A DNA stretch of 64,000 nt from a virus. A model generated the notes under the pieces. It worked only from the letters and a program-made list of their open reading frames with translations, had not been told where the DNA came from and did no database searches. Position numbers and translations under genes: made by a program. The stretch lies in the IMG/VR virus record IMGVR_UViG_3300049719_000225, positions 34,116 through 98,115 of that record; one strand, 5' to 3'. The first letter of the stretch is position 1; every line of letters begins with the position of its first letter. Shown piece after piece: positions 55,257 to 63,344 of the stretch.

Positions 55257-55331
55257 TGGAGGCCCCAACGGGATTCCCACCCGTGTAAACGCCGTGAAAG
55301 GGCGGTGTCCTGAGTCCTAGACGATGAGGCC
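55257..55331 (-). tRNA. tRNA-Glu(TTC)
   Basis: CGCC-CTTTCAC-GGCG, acceptor GGCCTCA/TGGGGCC, CCA; T-loop TGGGAAT (G55, G56). First gene of the leftward array. Confidence 0.9.
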
Positions 55332-55796
55332 GAAAGTGTTCGCCAGGGAGCATCGCTCACCTGGCGAGATACCAGCACTGCTTTGTCTCCCTAGTCCACG
55401 ACAGAGCCAACCCGCAGGTTGGCGTAGTGGCAGACATCAGGAGGAACGTTACGATTGGGTACGTACACCGTCCACAGCACCAGTCGAACACGTCATTATA
55501 CTCTGACGCAGGCCCAGATTGAACTGGGTGAGTCTGCTGGTTAGCTTCCAGCAGCGCTCCGTGATTATCGCTCTCACGGTGAGCTATGCCCGAGTCACCT
55601 CGGACAAACGTTGTGCACCTCTCTTCGTCCTTCACAGGCCCGGCTCTGTAGCCTTCCTGGTTTTAGGGTCCCACAAAACTCGGTGGTTAAGGTCGAGGTG
55701 GCCATTTTACATCTTGCGTGCCTTCACGGGGTGACTTTTACCCCGAGGGCTTGAAGCCCTTTGAAACTTGATAGAGTGTGTAAAGAACTACTAACA
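55332..55796. other. Leader region of the tRNA array
   Basis: Contains a long hairpin TCGCCAGG...CCTGGCGA (55338-55366), the tRNA-like gene at 55504, and small hairpins GGGGT/ACCCC and AGGGCT/AGCCCT near 55735-55770. No protein gene supported. Confidence 0.4.
55504..55597 (-). pseudogene. tRNA-like with canonical T-loop and long anticodon stem
   Basis: Acceptor TGACTCGG/CTGCGTCA (7/8), D-arm GCTC/GAGC, anticodon-like CTGCTGG-AAGCTAA-CCAGCAG (no U33) and T-arm CCCAG-TTCAATC-TGGG. No CCA. Confidence 0.45.
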
Positions 55797-55826
55797 AAAA
55801 ACCCGCCCCATTTCTGGAGGGCGGGT
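55797..55826 (-). terminator. Intrinsic terminator of the tail operon
   Basis: CCCGCCC / GGGCGGG hairpin followed by TTTTTTG on the minus strand, between the tail genes and the tRNA array. Confidence 0.85.
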
Positions 55827-56007
55827 CTCAAAGAGCTTGCGACTGTTCGCGGCTGTTACGAGGTTGCGCCCTCCACGGGATGGTTGGTCCCCTGATTACG
55901 GCTATCGCCTTCGACGGCGAGCGACGTAAACGGTGACTTTATGGCTGTTGGTTGATAGATCACGGAAGGAGAAAGGGGGATGAGGTGTGAGTGGCGTGTT
56001 GCCTTAA

Positions 56008-56094
56008 CTAACGTTGGTACGTGTCTGATAGAATGGCTGCTTCGATAAAAGTGAAGCCCAAAATAAAAGACAACACACAGGTGATTGATTCCAT
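56008..56094 (-). CDS. Small membrane peptide, 28 aa
   Basis: MESITCVLSFILGFTFIEAA is one hydrophobic helix with a charged tail. It follows the tail gene by 23 nt. Support is limited to composition and position. Confidence 0.4.
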   Translation of the reverse strand: MESITCVLSFILGFTFIEAAILSDTYQR

Positions 56095-56117
56095 GCAAGT
56101 TAAAATGTGTTTTTGTT

Positions 56118-57131
56118 TCACCTGGGATAGAATCCAGGAGTAACAACTCCCGTGGGCGACGGAGTAAGATTGGCAAGAGTGAGGTTGAAGCCTGCTGCCA
56201 GCGCGTTTTGGGCCTGAGCCAATGCAGCAAGCTCCTGACCTGCCACGCTCTGACCGACAATGGAGCCGTTGAGATCGGCATAGGTGATCTGGGCGTTGCT
56301 GACGGCTCCCTCGGCGTAGAACCGCTGGAAAATGTTCCCCGCGGTGGTTGTCGGGATGGCGTACTGACCGGAGAAAATGTTGTTCGTGTAGCTCGGCTGG
56401 TGAACGAATGTGAACTCGTAGTCGGCGAAGCTCGGAAGATTTCTGTAGGGCGTGGCACCACTCTGTCCAGCCAGAGCCTGACTGAATGAGCCTTGAAGCC
56501 AGGGACCCCTGAACGTGACGTTCACTCTCTCGACAAATCCTCGACAATTGATGCCCATCTTTCCATTTCCTGATGCTGTCGGACTATCAGACATCACGAT
56601 GGCGAGGATGCAGGCAGGGGGGAAGTAAACGTTCGCTACTGTATTTGGAGCCACGTACTCAGTTCCTCCACTGAAGATATTTGTAGCCGCCTGAGCCTGC
56701 TCTGATCCTGCTCCATTACTTTTGCCGGTGACAGAGCTTGCCACCGCAGTGCTGAGTTGGTTCACTGCTGAGTTGTTGGGGACCGGCATCACGAGAGCGT
56801 GCAAACGAGCCGCGATCGCTAGGAGGGCATAGGGGCCGTCCTGTGCGGTGTAGTCGTCGTCCTTCGCTGACAGACTGAACTTCAGCGGGATCCTGAGCGG
56901 ATCCGTATGGTGATAGATATGAAATCCATCGGGCAGGGGAATTGCACTTATCGACGTGTATGTGGCCTGCCGAGCCATTTCCAGCGTCTCGGGCATGCAG
57001 GGAAAGTTGATGACGATCTGACCTGTGTTTTCAGTGCTATAGCTGGTGGACCCGTCGCTGCCGGGCCACTGATCCACGAGTGTAGCCAGTGAGGCATACA
57101 CGCCACTCTTCCTGCTGTAGGGCTTATTCAT
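56118..57131 (-). CDS. Tail protein, 337 aa
   Basis: A phage structural protein by context (directly after the tape measure) and composition: Ser/Ala/Gly/Asn-rich, strand-rich, with INFPCMPETLEMARQATYTS and ISAIPLPDGFHIYHHTDPLRIPLKFSL. It may be a baseplate/tail-tube-tip protein analogous to gp48/gp54; the family is not certain. Confidence 0.65.
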   Translation of the reverse strand: MNKPYSRKSGVYASLATLVDQWPGSDGSTSYSTENTGQIVINFPCMPETLEMARQATYTSISAIPLPDGFHIYHHTDPLRIPLKFSLSAKDDDYTAQDGPYALLAIAARLHALVMPVPNNSAVNQLSTAVASSVTGKSNGAGSEQAQAATNIFSGGTEYVAPNTVANVYFPPACILAIVMSDSPTASGNGKMGINCRGFVERVNVTFRGPWLQGSFSQALAGQSGATPYRNLPSFADYEFTFVHQPSYTNNIFSGQYAIPTTTAGNIFQRFYAEGAVSNAQITYADLNGSIVGQSVAGQELAALAQAQNALAAGFNLTLANLTPSPTGVVTPGFYPR

Positions 57132-57134
57132 GCG

Positions 57135-59669
57135 TTAAAATGTCACTCCGCGGGTCCACCCATAATCGTCGGCTGCCTGATCCGACAGAACGCTATAGCG
57201 GTAAATGAAGGCCCTCTCATCAGCCTTCCTCTGATTTGCCTGTACGTTTCTGCTCTGCTCATTGGCTGTGGACTTATCGGTGTCCAGATGGGTCTTGGCG
57301 GTGCTGTTCAGTATCTGAAGTTCCTTCGCCACGAGGTCCATTTTCTCAGCAAGTCCTTCATTTTCGGGGTGGGCGAGCCACTCGGAGGACAGCTTGTCGA
57401 GGTTTTTCTTGAGGAGGGATTCTTCTTGGTTGTGCAGGGCACGGATGGCCGTGGGACTCTTTCCTACTTCAGCTTTTGATTGGTCATTGAAAAAGTCCTG
57501 TGCTCCCTTGAGTGTGGTTGCATTATTCGGGTCGAAAAAATTCTCCGCCAACTGCCGCTGGGCTACAACAAAATCGGTGCCCTGCTGTTTTGCAGGCGGC
57601 TTCGTCGCCGGTTTCATCCAGTCCGGTATTTTCGATATGATCCAGTCAATAATTTCCGTGAAGACATCCTTGATCACTTTTACGAACCTATTTCCGAGAG
57701 ACTCAAAGACCTTGAAAATCTTAGAGTTAGTGAACTTGGAAATTAAATTTACAACGGACTCATACATTTCCCACAGCTTTTCTCCAACCCATTCCCCCCA
57801 AATTTTTCCCACGCCGGAAAATGTAGCTAGCTTGTAAACGAAATAAGTTCCCAGGAGAGCCACTAAACCCCCCAGGAGAGCCGTTCCTATACCTGCCAGA
57901 GCCGGTCCTATACTTGCCAGGGAGTCCAGGAGGAACGTAACCACTACCTCCCCCAATCCTGAAAAAAAGGTGCCCAGAGTGTCCATCAAACCCCCTAAAA
58001 TCACACCCAGGTCAAAACTCTTCAAATAAATGAACAGGCTCCCCAACCAAGAAAATATCTTGAGAGCCATAATGCCTTCCACCAGTTTCCCCAGCCCCCG
58101 AAAGACAGTTCCTATAAGAGCGACGGACTCCAGTGCACCTGCGACAGCAAGCAGGGTGACGACAGCCTTGCCGCCCTCGATGACGATGTCCTTGAACCTT
58201 GGGGGCAACTTGCCGAACCAAAGATGCAGGTCTGTGATTTTCCTGGAAAGAAAATCCACGGCGGGTGTCAGCTCCTCTATCGACTTCGTGAAGACGCCGT
58301 GCAGTTGCTGGAAGAACCTCGACCACACCTGTCCGGTGCGGGCAAGTTGGTCCTTGCGCAGTTGATCCAGCGTTTCCTGCTCGCTGAGCACAGCCTCCGG
58401 GGCCTTCTGAGCCGCTGCTATTATCTGAGCTATCCGAGCCTCGGCGATGGTGAGGGTCGTGACACCTTGTATGATGCTCCCAGCAATCTGTGTCCTGAAA
58501 CCGAGCGGGTCCGGACCCGAGGGCAGCATGGGTGTTGTCTTGGCGGCAATGGCCTCCATCGAGGCCTTCATTGCTTCCCTATTTTCGAGTATGTGGGGAC
58601 CTCCCCCAGACATTATTGCCGCCATCGATCCGGGCTCTGCCAGCTTCTTCACCAGACTCAGTGCCGCCTCCGGATTGTTGATGCCCAGCTTCTTCAGACT
58701 CAGGCCCATCTTTTCGAGTTCCTGCGTGGCCCCTAGGATACCCTGGCCACCCAGATTGTACTCGAAAGACAGCATCGACACTTGATCAGTAAGCTTGGCG
58801 GCTTCCTCGGCAGACACGCCGAGCTTCTGATTCATCGTTGTGATGGTGTTCAGCGCATCACTGAAGGGAACGCCTATCCGCTTGGCAGCGGAGTATATTT
58901 CACCGATGGTGTCGGGTGCCAGACCGAGGGCGTCCTCTGCTTCCAGAGAGAGGTGCACCATGTCCTGCAAGTTGTCCGAAATGGTGCTCCCGTAGAGCAG
59001 CCCGTTTTTCCTCGCCACCTCGTAGAGGGCTGCAGTGTCTCCGATGTTGTGGCCCAACTCGAACTCCTGCTCATTGGCCTGCTTGTACAGCCTGTATCTC
59101 ACATCGAAACTCGCGTTCAGGGATTGAACCTGCTTGTTGAAGCTGTACCAGCGCACCACCACCTGCTCGCTCAGGGTGGCGAACAGCGTCTTCGCCGCCT
59201 TCGCGCTGTTGAGCATGCCCTGAGCCTGCTTGATCGAAGCAGCCTCGGACATCAGGTTCAGCATCTGACGCTGCTTCTGCTTCAGCTCCTCTGAGGCCCC
59301 AGGCACGAGGGGCACGCCCTCCTCAGTCTTGAGTTCGGCCATCCGCTTCAGGTCGCCTATCGAGACGTTCAGCTTCTGCACCCGCTCTGTCACCACCTTC
59401 AATCGCTCACGGAGCAGCCCGGCCGCCCGTTCATCAAAGAGTCTGGAGAAGGGACTCTTTCCCTGGCCCGTCAACTTGTCCAGCACCTTGTTCTGGTCCA
59501 GGAAGCCTTTCATGGAGGCGCCGAGGAACGCAGCGCCAAGGAGTTTCGCGAGTTCGTTAATCGAACCAGAAGCGTTCTTTGCGGAGCGGGCAACGCCCAC
59601 CATGCCCCCTTCCACCCCCATGAGGGATCGGGCCGCCTTGTCGAGACTGTCTATGCCGGGATTCGCCAC
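57135..59669 (-). CDS. Tape-measure protein, 844 aa
   Basis: Long helical protein with coiled-coil N-terminal ~450 residues, then several hydrophobic segments around 520-640 (GKAVVTLLAVAGALESVALI; LLGGLVALLGTYFVYKLATF) and a charged helical C-terminus. This is the standard tape-measure architecture: it sets tail length and is injected to form a membrane channel. It is flanked by tail genes on both sides. Confidence 0.85.
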   Translation of the reverse strand: MANPGIDSLDKAARSLMGVEGGMVGVARSAKNASGSINELAKLLGAAFLGASMKGFLDQNKVLDKLTGQGKSPFSRLFDERAAGLLRERLKVVTERVQKLNVSIGDLKRMAELKTEEGVPLVPGASEELKQKQRQMLNLMSEAASIKQAQGMLNSAKAAKTLFATLSEQVVVRWYSFNKQVQSLNASFDVRYRLYKQANEQEFELGHNIGDTAALYEVARKNGLLYGSTISDNLQDMVHLSLEAEDALGLAPDTIGEIYSAAKRIGVPFSDALNTITTMNQKLGVSAEEAAKLTDQVSMLSFEYNLGGQGILGATQELEKMGLSLKKLGINNPEAALSLVKKLAEPGSMAAIMSGGGPHILENREAMKASMEAIAAKTTPMLPSGPDPLGFRTQIAGSIIQGVTTLTIAEARIAQIIAAAQKAPEAVLSEQETLDQLRKDQLARTGQVWSRFFQQLHGVFTKSIEELTPAVDFLSRKITDLHLWFGKLPPRFKDIVIEGGKAVVTLLAVAGALESVALIGTVFRGLGKLVEGIMALKIFSWLGSLFIYLKSFDLGVILGGLMDTLGTFFSGLGEVVVTFLLDSLASIGPALAGIGTALLGGLVALLGTYFVYKLATFSGVGKIWGEWVGEKLWEMYESVVNLISKFTNSKIFKVFESLGNRFVKVIKDVFTEIIDWIISKIPDWMKPATKPPAKQQGTDFVVAQRQLAENFFDPNNATTLKGAQDFFNDQSKAEVGKSPTAIRALHNQEESLLKKNLDKLSSEWLAHPENEGLAEKMDLVAKELQILNSTAKTHLDTDKSTANEQSRNVQANQRKADERAFIYRYSVLSDQAADDYGWTRGVTF

Positions 59670-59697
59670 ACCCTAACTGTCGCCGGGGTGGCCCCCG

Positions 59698-61092
59698 TCA
59701 CAGGCTGATGACGGGCTTCTTGAAGAGTCTACGATGGGGCCTGAGGGTGCACTTCGTGTCATTCTGCAGCCTCAAACGAGCCTCATCCACATCATCGGCC
59801 ACAAGACACTCAATGTCCTCGTAGCGGATGTGGATACCTGGATCCGGTAGCAAGGCATACGACTCTTCGACACCCTCATCCAAGTTCACGGCAGATGCCC
59901 CTGTTTCGGATTCCACATCGGATCCCGCTTCGTCTGCGCTGGCGGGCTGCGACATGTTCACCATCGACTCACGCTGTTGCAGTGGCTTCGGCCATGGGAG
60001 ACTGTGATGCTCGGCAAACGTGCGTAACATCTTCGCATGCCAGTCTGTGGCAGGCCACCTGTGAGCATGGCTTTCCAGATAGTTTTCGAGTTGCTCAGTG
60101 GTCAGTGCGCCCAGGTAGTTCCTGTAACGGGCCTCCACTTCGTTGAGATGCTCAACTTGGCTCTCGTAACCGGAGTAACGGCGGTAGCCGCCGGGACCCT
60201 CTGCTAGTGGATCAGGAAGAGACTCGGGTAGGCCGCTCTGCACCGTGGACTTGCCCTTGCGGGACACCACATAGTTTGGCTTGTAGGACTTGCCGAAGTA
60301 TTTCTTGGAGAAGGTAGGCTTGATGCCGCCACCGCCACCGCCCCCTGTCTTCGTCTTAGAGTCCTTCTTCACACTGTCCGCGTCAGGCAGGAGGGATGTC
60401 TTGGTGCCAGCTGGCCTCGTCTTGGCCTCAGGAAGGCCGTTCTCGACCGTGGAGGGGTCATCCTTGGTCACTCTTGGGTTCAGCTTGTACCTGACGGGCT
60501 TCTTTTTGGCGGTGCCCACGAAGAGCGTGTCCGGAAAGGGGTCCTTGCGGTAAGTGAGGAAACCACGCTTTTCACCCGTGGGAGTAGCCTCTGGAATACC
60601 ACTCTTCACGGTGCTGCGGGTGCCAGGCTTGATGGAAACGTTGGGGTTGATCTTGTATCTGCTGGACCGCCTCTTCTGCGTGCCTCCGAAATACGAGCGA
60701 GGGAATTTTCCAGTGAACACAGCATTCTTGGCTTCGGGCAGCCCGCCCTTTTTGACCAGTTTTTCCAGAGCCTCGACGGCATCAGAGCCCTCGTTGTCCA
60801 CCCAGTAGATGCGACGACGTTTGCCGTCATCATCGATGGTGTAGTAGGCATTCGACACACGCAGCACCTTGCCCTTCACTTCCTTCCAATACTTGTAGCC
60901 TGAGTCTTCTGAGGCTTTGCCGCCCTTCTTGTCAGGAACGATGCCACGGCCATTCTCGTTGTCGGTGTTGCCTGCCTTGACGATGTCCTGGCCCTCAACG
61001 TCCTTGCTGTTGAACAGGCCTACGTTGGCGGGCTTAGAGCCGGGTGAGTCGGGGGTGCTTGCCTCGCCCAAAAGTCTTTTGATCGTTCGCAT
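59698..61092 (-). CDS. Tail-region protein with internal repeats, 464 aa
   Basis: The start is ATG 61092 (MRTIKRLLGEASTPDSPG). Residues ~115-310 contain about three repeats of a module with (R)YK(I/L)NP, ST-V-x-x-G-(L/I)-P-E-(A/S) and a K-F-x-x-x-Y/L-F-x-G segment, joined by a GGGGGGG stretch. The C-terminal domain (GYESQVEHLNEVEARYRNYL onward) is helical. Probably virion-associated by location upstream of the tape measure. Confidence 0.65.
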   Translation of the reverse strand: MRTIKRLLGEASTPDSPGSKPANVGLFNSKDVEGQDIVKAGNTDNENGRGIVPDKKGGKASEDSGYKYWKEVKGKVLRVSNAYYTIDDDGKRRRIYWVDNEGSDAVEALEKLVKKGGLPEAKNAVFTGKFPRSYFGGTQKRRSSRYKINPNVSIKPGTRSTVKSGIPEATPTGEKRGFLTYRKDPFPDTLFVGTAKKKPVRYKLNPRVTKDDPSTVENGLPEAKTRPAGTKTSLLPDADSVKKDSKTKTGGGGGGGIKPTFSKKYFGKSYKPNYVVSRKGKSTVQSGLPESLPDPLAEGPGGYRRYSGYESQVEHLNEVEARYRNYLGALTTEQLENYLESHAHRWPATDWHAKMLRTFAEHHSLPWPKPLQQRESMVNMSQPASADEAGSDVESETGASAVNLDEGVEESYALLPDPGIHIRYEDIECLVADDVDEARLRLQNDTKCTLRPHRRLFKKPVISL

Positions 61093-61276
61093 CACGACTA
61101 ACTACAGTCTCAGCATCTTCCACATCGCCCTTGCGGAACGGCCTTAACCTGTTACCGATGCGCACCATCACTTCCCTGCGAGAGTCGAAGGGTCCATAGC
61201 GGCCCCGAGCGCCCAAACCTGGGGTAACAATGACCCCGGCTTGGCCGTTCACAACCACCTTGGTTCCAGGAAGCAT
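61034..61276 (-). CDS. Hypothetical protein, 80 aa
   Basis: MLPGTKVVVNGQAGVIVTPG looks like a small beta-barrel (KOW/SH3-like) start; the C-terminus is basic. Its end overlaps the next gene by 59 nt. AGGAG lies just before the ATG. Confidence 0.55.
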   Translation of the reverse strand: MLPGTKVVVNGQAGVIVTPGLGARGRYGPFDSRREVMVRIGNRLRPFRKGDVEDAETVVSRDANDQKTFGRGKHPRLTRL

Positions 61277-61287
61277 GTCTCCTAGAA

Positions 61288-61902
61288 CTATCGGGGCGTC
61301 GGCACGTTGCGATCAGCGTGATGATCGACCGGCTTCCAGGTCTTCAGGGCCATCCTGGCCTTGATTTGTCCAATGCTCACAGGCGTGAAATTCCAGCAGT
61401 CCACGCCGATGTCCAGCGACAGCGAGTTGGGATCGTCAGGCAGCGAGCCGTGCGAGTGACCATAGAGGTGCCAGACACCGTGGTGGCTGCGATTCCAGAC
61501 ACGGTGGGCATAGTGCGAGAGGAACAGGTCATGCTTTTTTCCCGCCTCGGTGACAGTGATTTCAGCCACACGGTCCACGCTGGCAAAGCGACCTCGAATC
61601 GAGAGCGCCTTCTTATCGTGGTTGCCAGTGATCAGATGGATGTGCCCGTTCAGACGGTCGAAGTAGAAATTGGGGTCCTTCTTGCCCATGAAGATGTCAC
61701 CCAGGTGCCACACCTCATCATCAGGACCGACCACTTCGTTCCAGTTCCTGATCAGGGTCTCGTCATGGAGTTCAATGTCGGGGAAGCCCGCCTTGAACAC
61801 GCCCAAGGTGCCGTTGAGGTCACGAGCAAAAGGTCTCCCGCTCAGCAGGATGATGTTGGCATGCCCAAAATGGGTGTCAGAAGTGAATAGAGTACGGGGC
61901 AT
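61288..61902 (-). CDS. Calcineurin-like metallophosphoesterase, 204 aa
   Basis: The start is ATG 61902 (MPRTLFTSDTHFGHANII). The motifs DTHFGH, VWHLGDIF, ITGNHD, LSHY and YGHSHG are in canonical order, so metal-binding residues are complete. A common phage enzyme, likely a phosphodiesterase acting on nucleotides or RNA ends; substrate unknown. Its promoter places +1 at the ATG. Confidence 0.88.
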   Translation of the reverse strand: MPRTLFTSDTHFGHANIILLSGRPFARDLNGTLGVFKAGFPDIELHDETLIRNWNEVVGPDDEVWHLGDIFMGKKDPNFYFDRLNGHIHLITGNHDKKALSIRGRFASVDRVAEITVTEAGKKHDLFLSHYAHRVWNRSHHGVWHLYGHSHGSLPDDPNSLSLDIGVDCWNFTPVSIGQIKARMALKTWKPVDHHADRNVPTPR

Positions 61903-61908
61903 AGTGAG

Positions 61909-61936
61909 AGTATGAGAGCAGAACGGGAAAAGTAAA
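61909..61936 (-). promoter_or_regulatory. Promoter, TTTACT-N16-CATACT, six bases before the ATG
   Basis: Same 34-nt spacing from -35 start to ATG as at 8468 and 30249; predicts a leaderless phosphoesterase mRNA. Confidence 0.5.
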
Positions 61937-61989
61937 CACAAAACAGGATTTGTATTTACATCGGGGAGAACTTCTGCTCCTAGTTAGGT

Positions 61990-62559
61990 ATGACCAGTCA
62001 GTTTCGACAACTCTTAGAGGAGGGCTTGAGGTCACCACCGCAGCTGGCTGAGTGGGCTCAGGTGCTGCGCGCCGAGCCGGAATATCAACTGGTTCCACTG
62101 ACGGCCAAGATGTGGGTGTTTCCTGACGGCACTGTCCAGCCGTTGGGAGGACAGCTTCACGATACCTGGCTTCAGGATCATCCCCAGGTGGCTAGGAAGT
62201 TTGGTCTCACACCTGAGGACCTGTCCGGCAGCCATCAGGAGGTGCGCATTGCGGCTCTGAAGCGCGGCTTGATCCGTGTGGCCTATGAGCGGGGCAACGG
62301 GAGTCTCACTATCGAGGGTCTCTACCATTTCCTGCGTGGCGAGGTGAAGAGGCAGATTTTCATGCTCGTTGCTGACAATCTGTCGAGCATCGACCGTGTG
62401 ACGGTGAACCTGCTTGACGAGACTGCTGAGCGTCTTGTGGTCACCAAGAGCGCCGACCTGTTCGCCTACGATGACGACGAGAAGCTGGATCATCTGCCCG
62501 AGGTGTTGTCGGAAGCCGAGCAGTTTAGGGCCGTGATTCACAGGGCCAGGATAGACTAA
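61990..62559 (+). CDS. Hypothetical protein, 189 aa
   Basis: Not recognised. MTSQFRQLLEEGLRSPPQLA, then VFPDGTVQPLGGQLHDTWLQ, again a P-D-G-x-x-x-x-x-x-H-x-x-W module as in the 26237 and 32479 products, and a mixed C-terminus. GTTAGG precedes the ATG. Confidence 0.65.
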   Translation: MTSQFRQLLEEGLRSPPQLAEWAQVLRAEPEYQLVPLTAKMWVFPDGTVQPLGGQLHDTWLQDHPQVARKFGLTPEDLSGSHQEVRIAALKRGLIRVAYERGNGSLTIEGLYHFLRGEVKRQIFMLVADNLSSIDRVTVNLLDETAERLVVTKSADLFAYDDDEKLDHLPEVLSEAEQFRAVIHRARID

Positions 62560-62613
62560 AATAGTCTAAATTGTTTGTGATGAGATTGTTTTGTGGAGTG
62601 TAAACGATTTTTG

Positions 62614-62641
62614 TTTACAACAAGTAATGAATTTTTATCTT
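62614..62641 (+). promoter_or_regulatory. Promoter, TTTACA-N16-TATCTT
   Basis: Good -35 and spacing in a strongly A/T-rich leader; drives the 62709-63937 pair with a normal untranslated leader. Confidence 0.55.
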
Positions 62642-62708
62642 CCGTTAAACAACGGATAAGTAGGAGATAAACTTTTTCTATTTCATCTGCTGTAACGAAA
62701 GGTTAGAT

Positions 62709-63344
62709 ATGCAAGCAGCTAAGTTGGCACACAAGACAGTGGCAGAAGTTGGGGTAGGAGCACCCCTGGTGATCCCCCCGATAAACATCCAGGAGTTCGA
62801 TATTACGTTGAGGAGCGACAGCTCCCTCATCAGTCACAGGTGGTCCGAAAAGGCCAAGAAGGAGATGCGCGACAAGCAGACAAAGCAGCCCAAGACAGCG
62901 AGGGCTGCCAAAGTGGCCGAAGACGAAGTTCGTGCCAGTCTCTACGAGTTGCCCGATGGAAAAAACGGAGAAAAGCGTTTTGGTTTTCCCACTGTGGCAT
63001 TCAAGAGTTCTGCGGTAGATGCCTGTTCGCATGTGGAGGGCATCACCAAGGTGGAAGCTCGGGGTGCTTTCCACATCAACGGTGAGTTGGCCGAGATCAT
63101 CGGTGAGCCCACGGGCCGCGAGGACATGGTTCGCATTGGTATGGGCACGGCGGATCTTCGCTATCGCGGTGAGTTCAAGTCTTGGAAGACCACGTTCACC
63201 ATCCGTTACAACAAGAATGTCTTGTCGATGGAACAGATCGCCAACCTGTTCAGGACGGCAGGCTTCGCAATCGGGGTCGGTGAATGGAGGCCTGAAAAGA
63301 ACGGCAGCCACGGCATGTTCTCCGTGGAGGCGGTGACGGGATGA
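62709..63344 (+). CDS. Unknown protein, 211 aa, paralogue of the 45152 gene product
   Basis: INIQEFDITLRSDSSLISHRWS at the N-terminus, a lysine-rich middle, then IRYNKNVLSMEQIANLFRTA and GFAIGVGEWRPEKNGSHGMF. The last segment matches the IGLGDFRP...G-x-F end of the 45152 protein. The family occurs in other phages (from memory). The Gly-rich loop after a helix recalls RAMP folds, unproven. It overlaps the next gene by 4 nt. Confidence 0.65.
   Translation: MQAAKLAHKTVAEVGVGAPLVIPPINIQEFDITLRSDSSLISHRWSEKAKKEMRDKQTKQPKTARAAKVAEDEVRASLYELPDGKNGEKRFGFPTVAFKSSAVDACSHVEGITKVEARGAFHINGELAEIIGEPTGREDMVRIGMGTADLRYRGEFKSWKTTFTIRYNKNVLSMEQIANLFRTAGFAIGVGEWRPEKNGSHGMFSVEAVTG

Noticed and set aside
55856-56461. 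Leftward 201-codon frame inside and after the 337-aa tail gene
   Set aside because: Most of it is out of frame within a convincing structural gene; only the separate 28-aa frame after it was kept.
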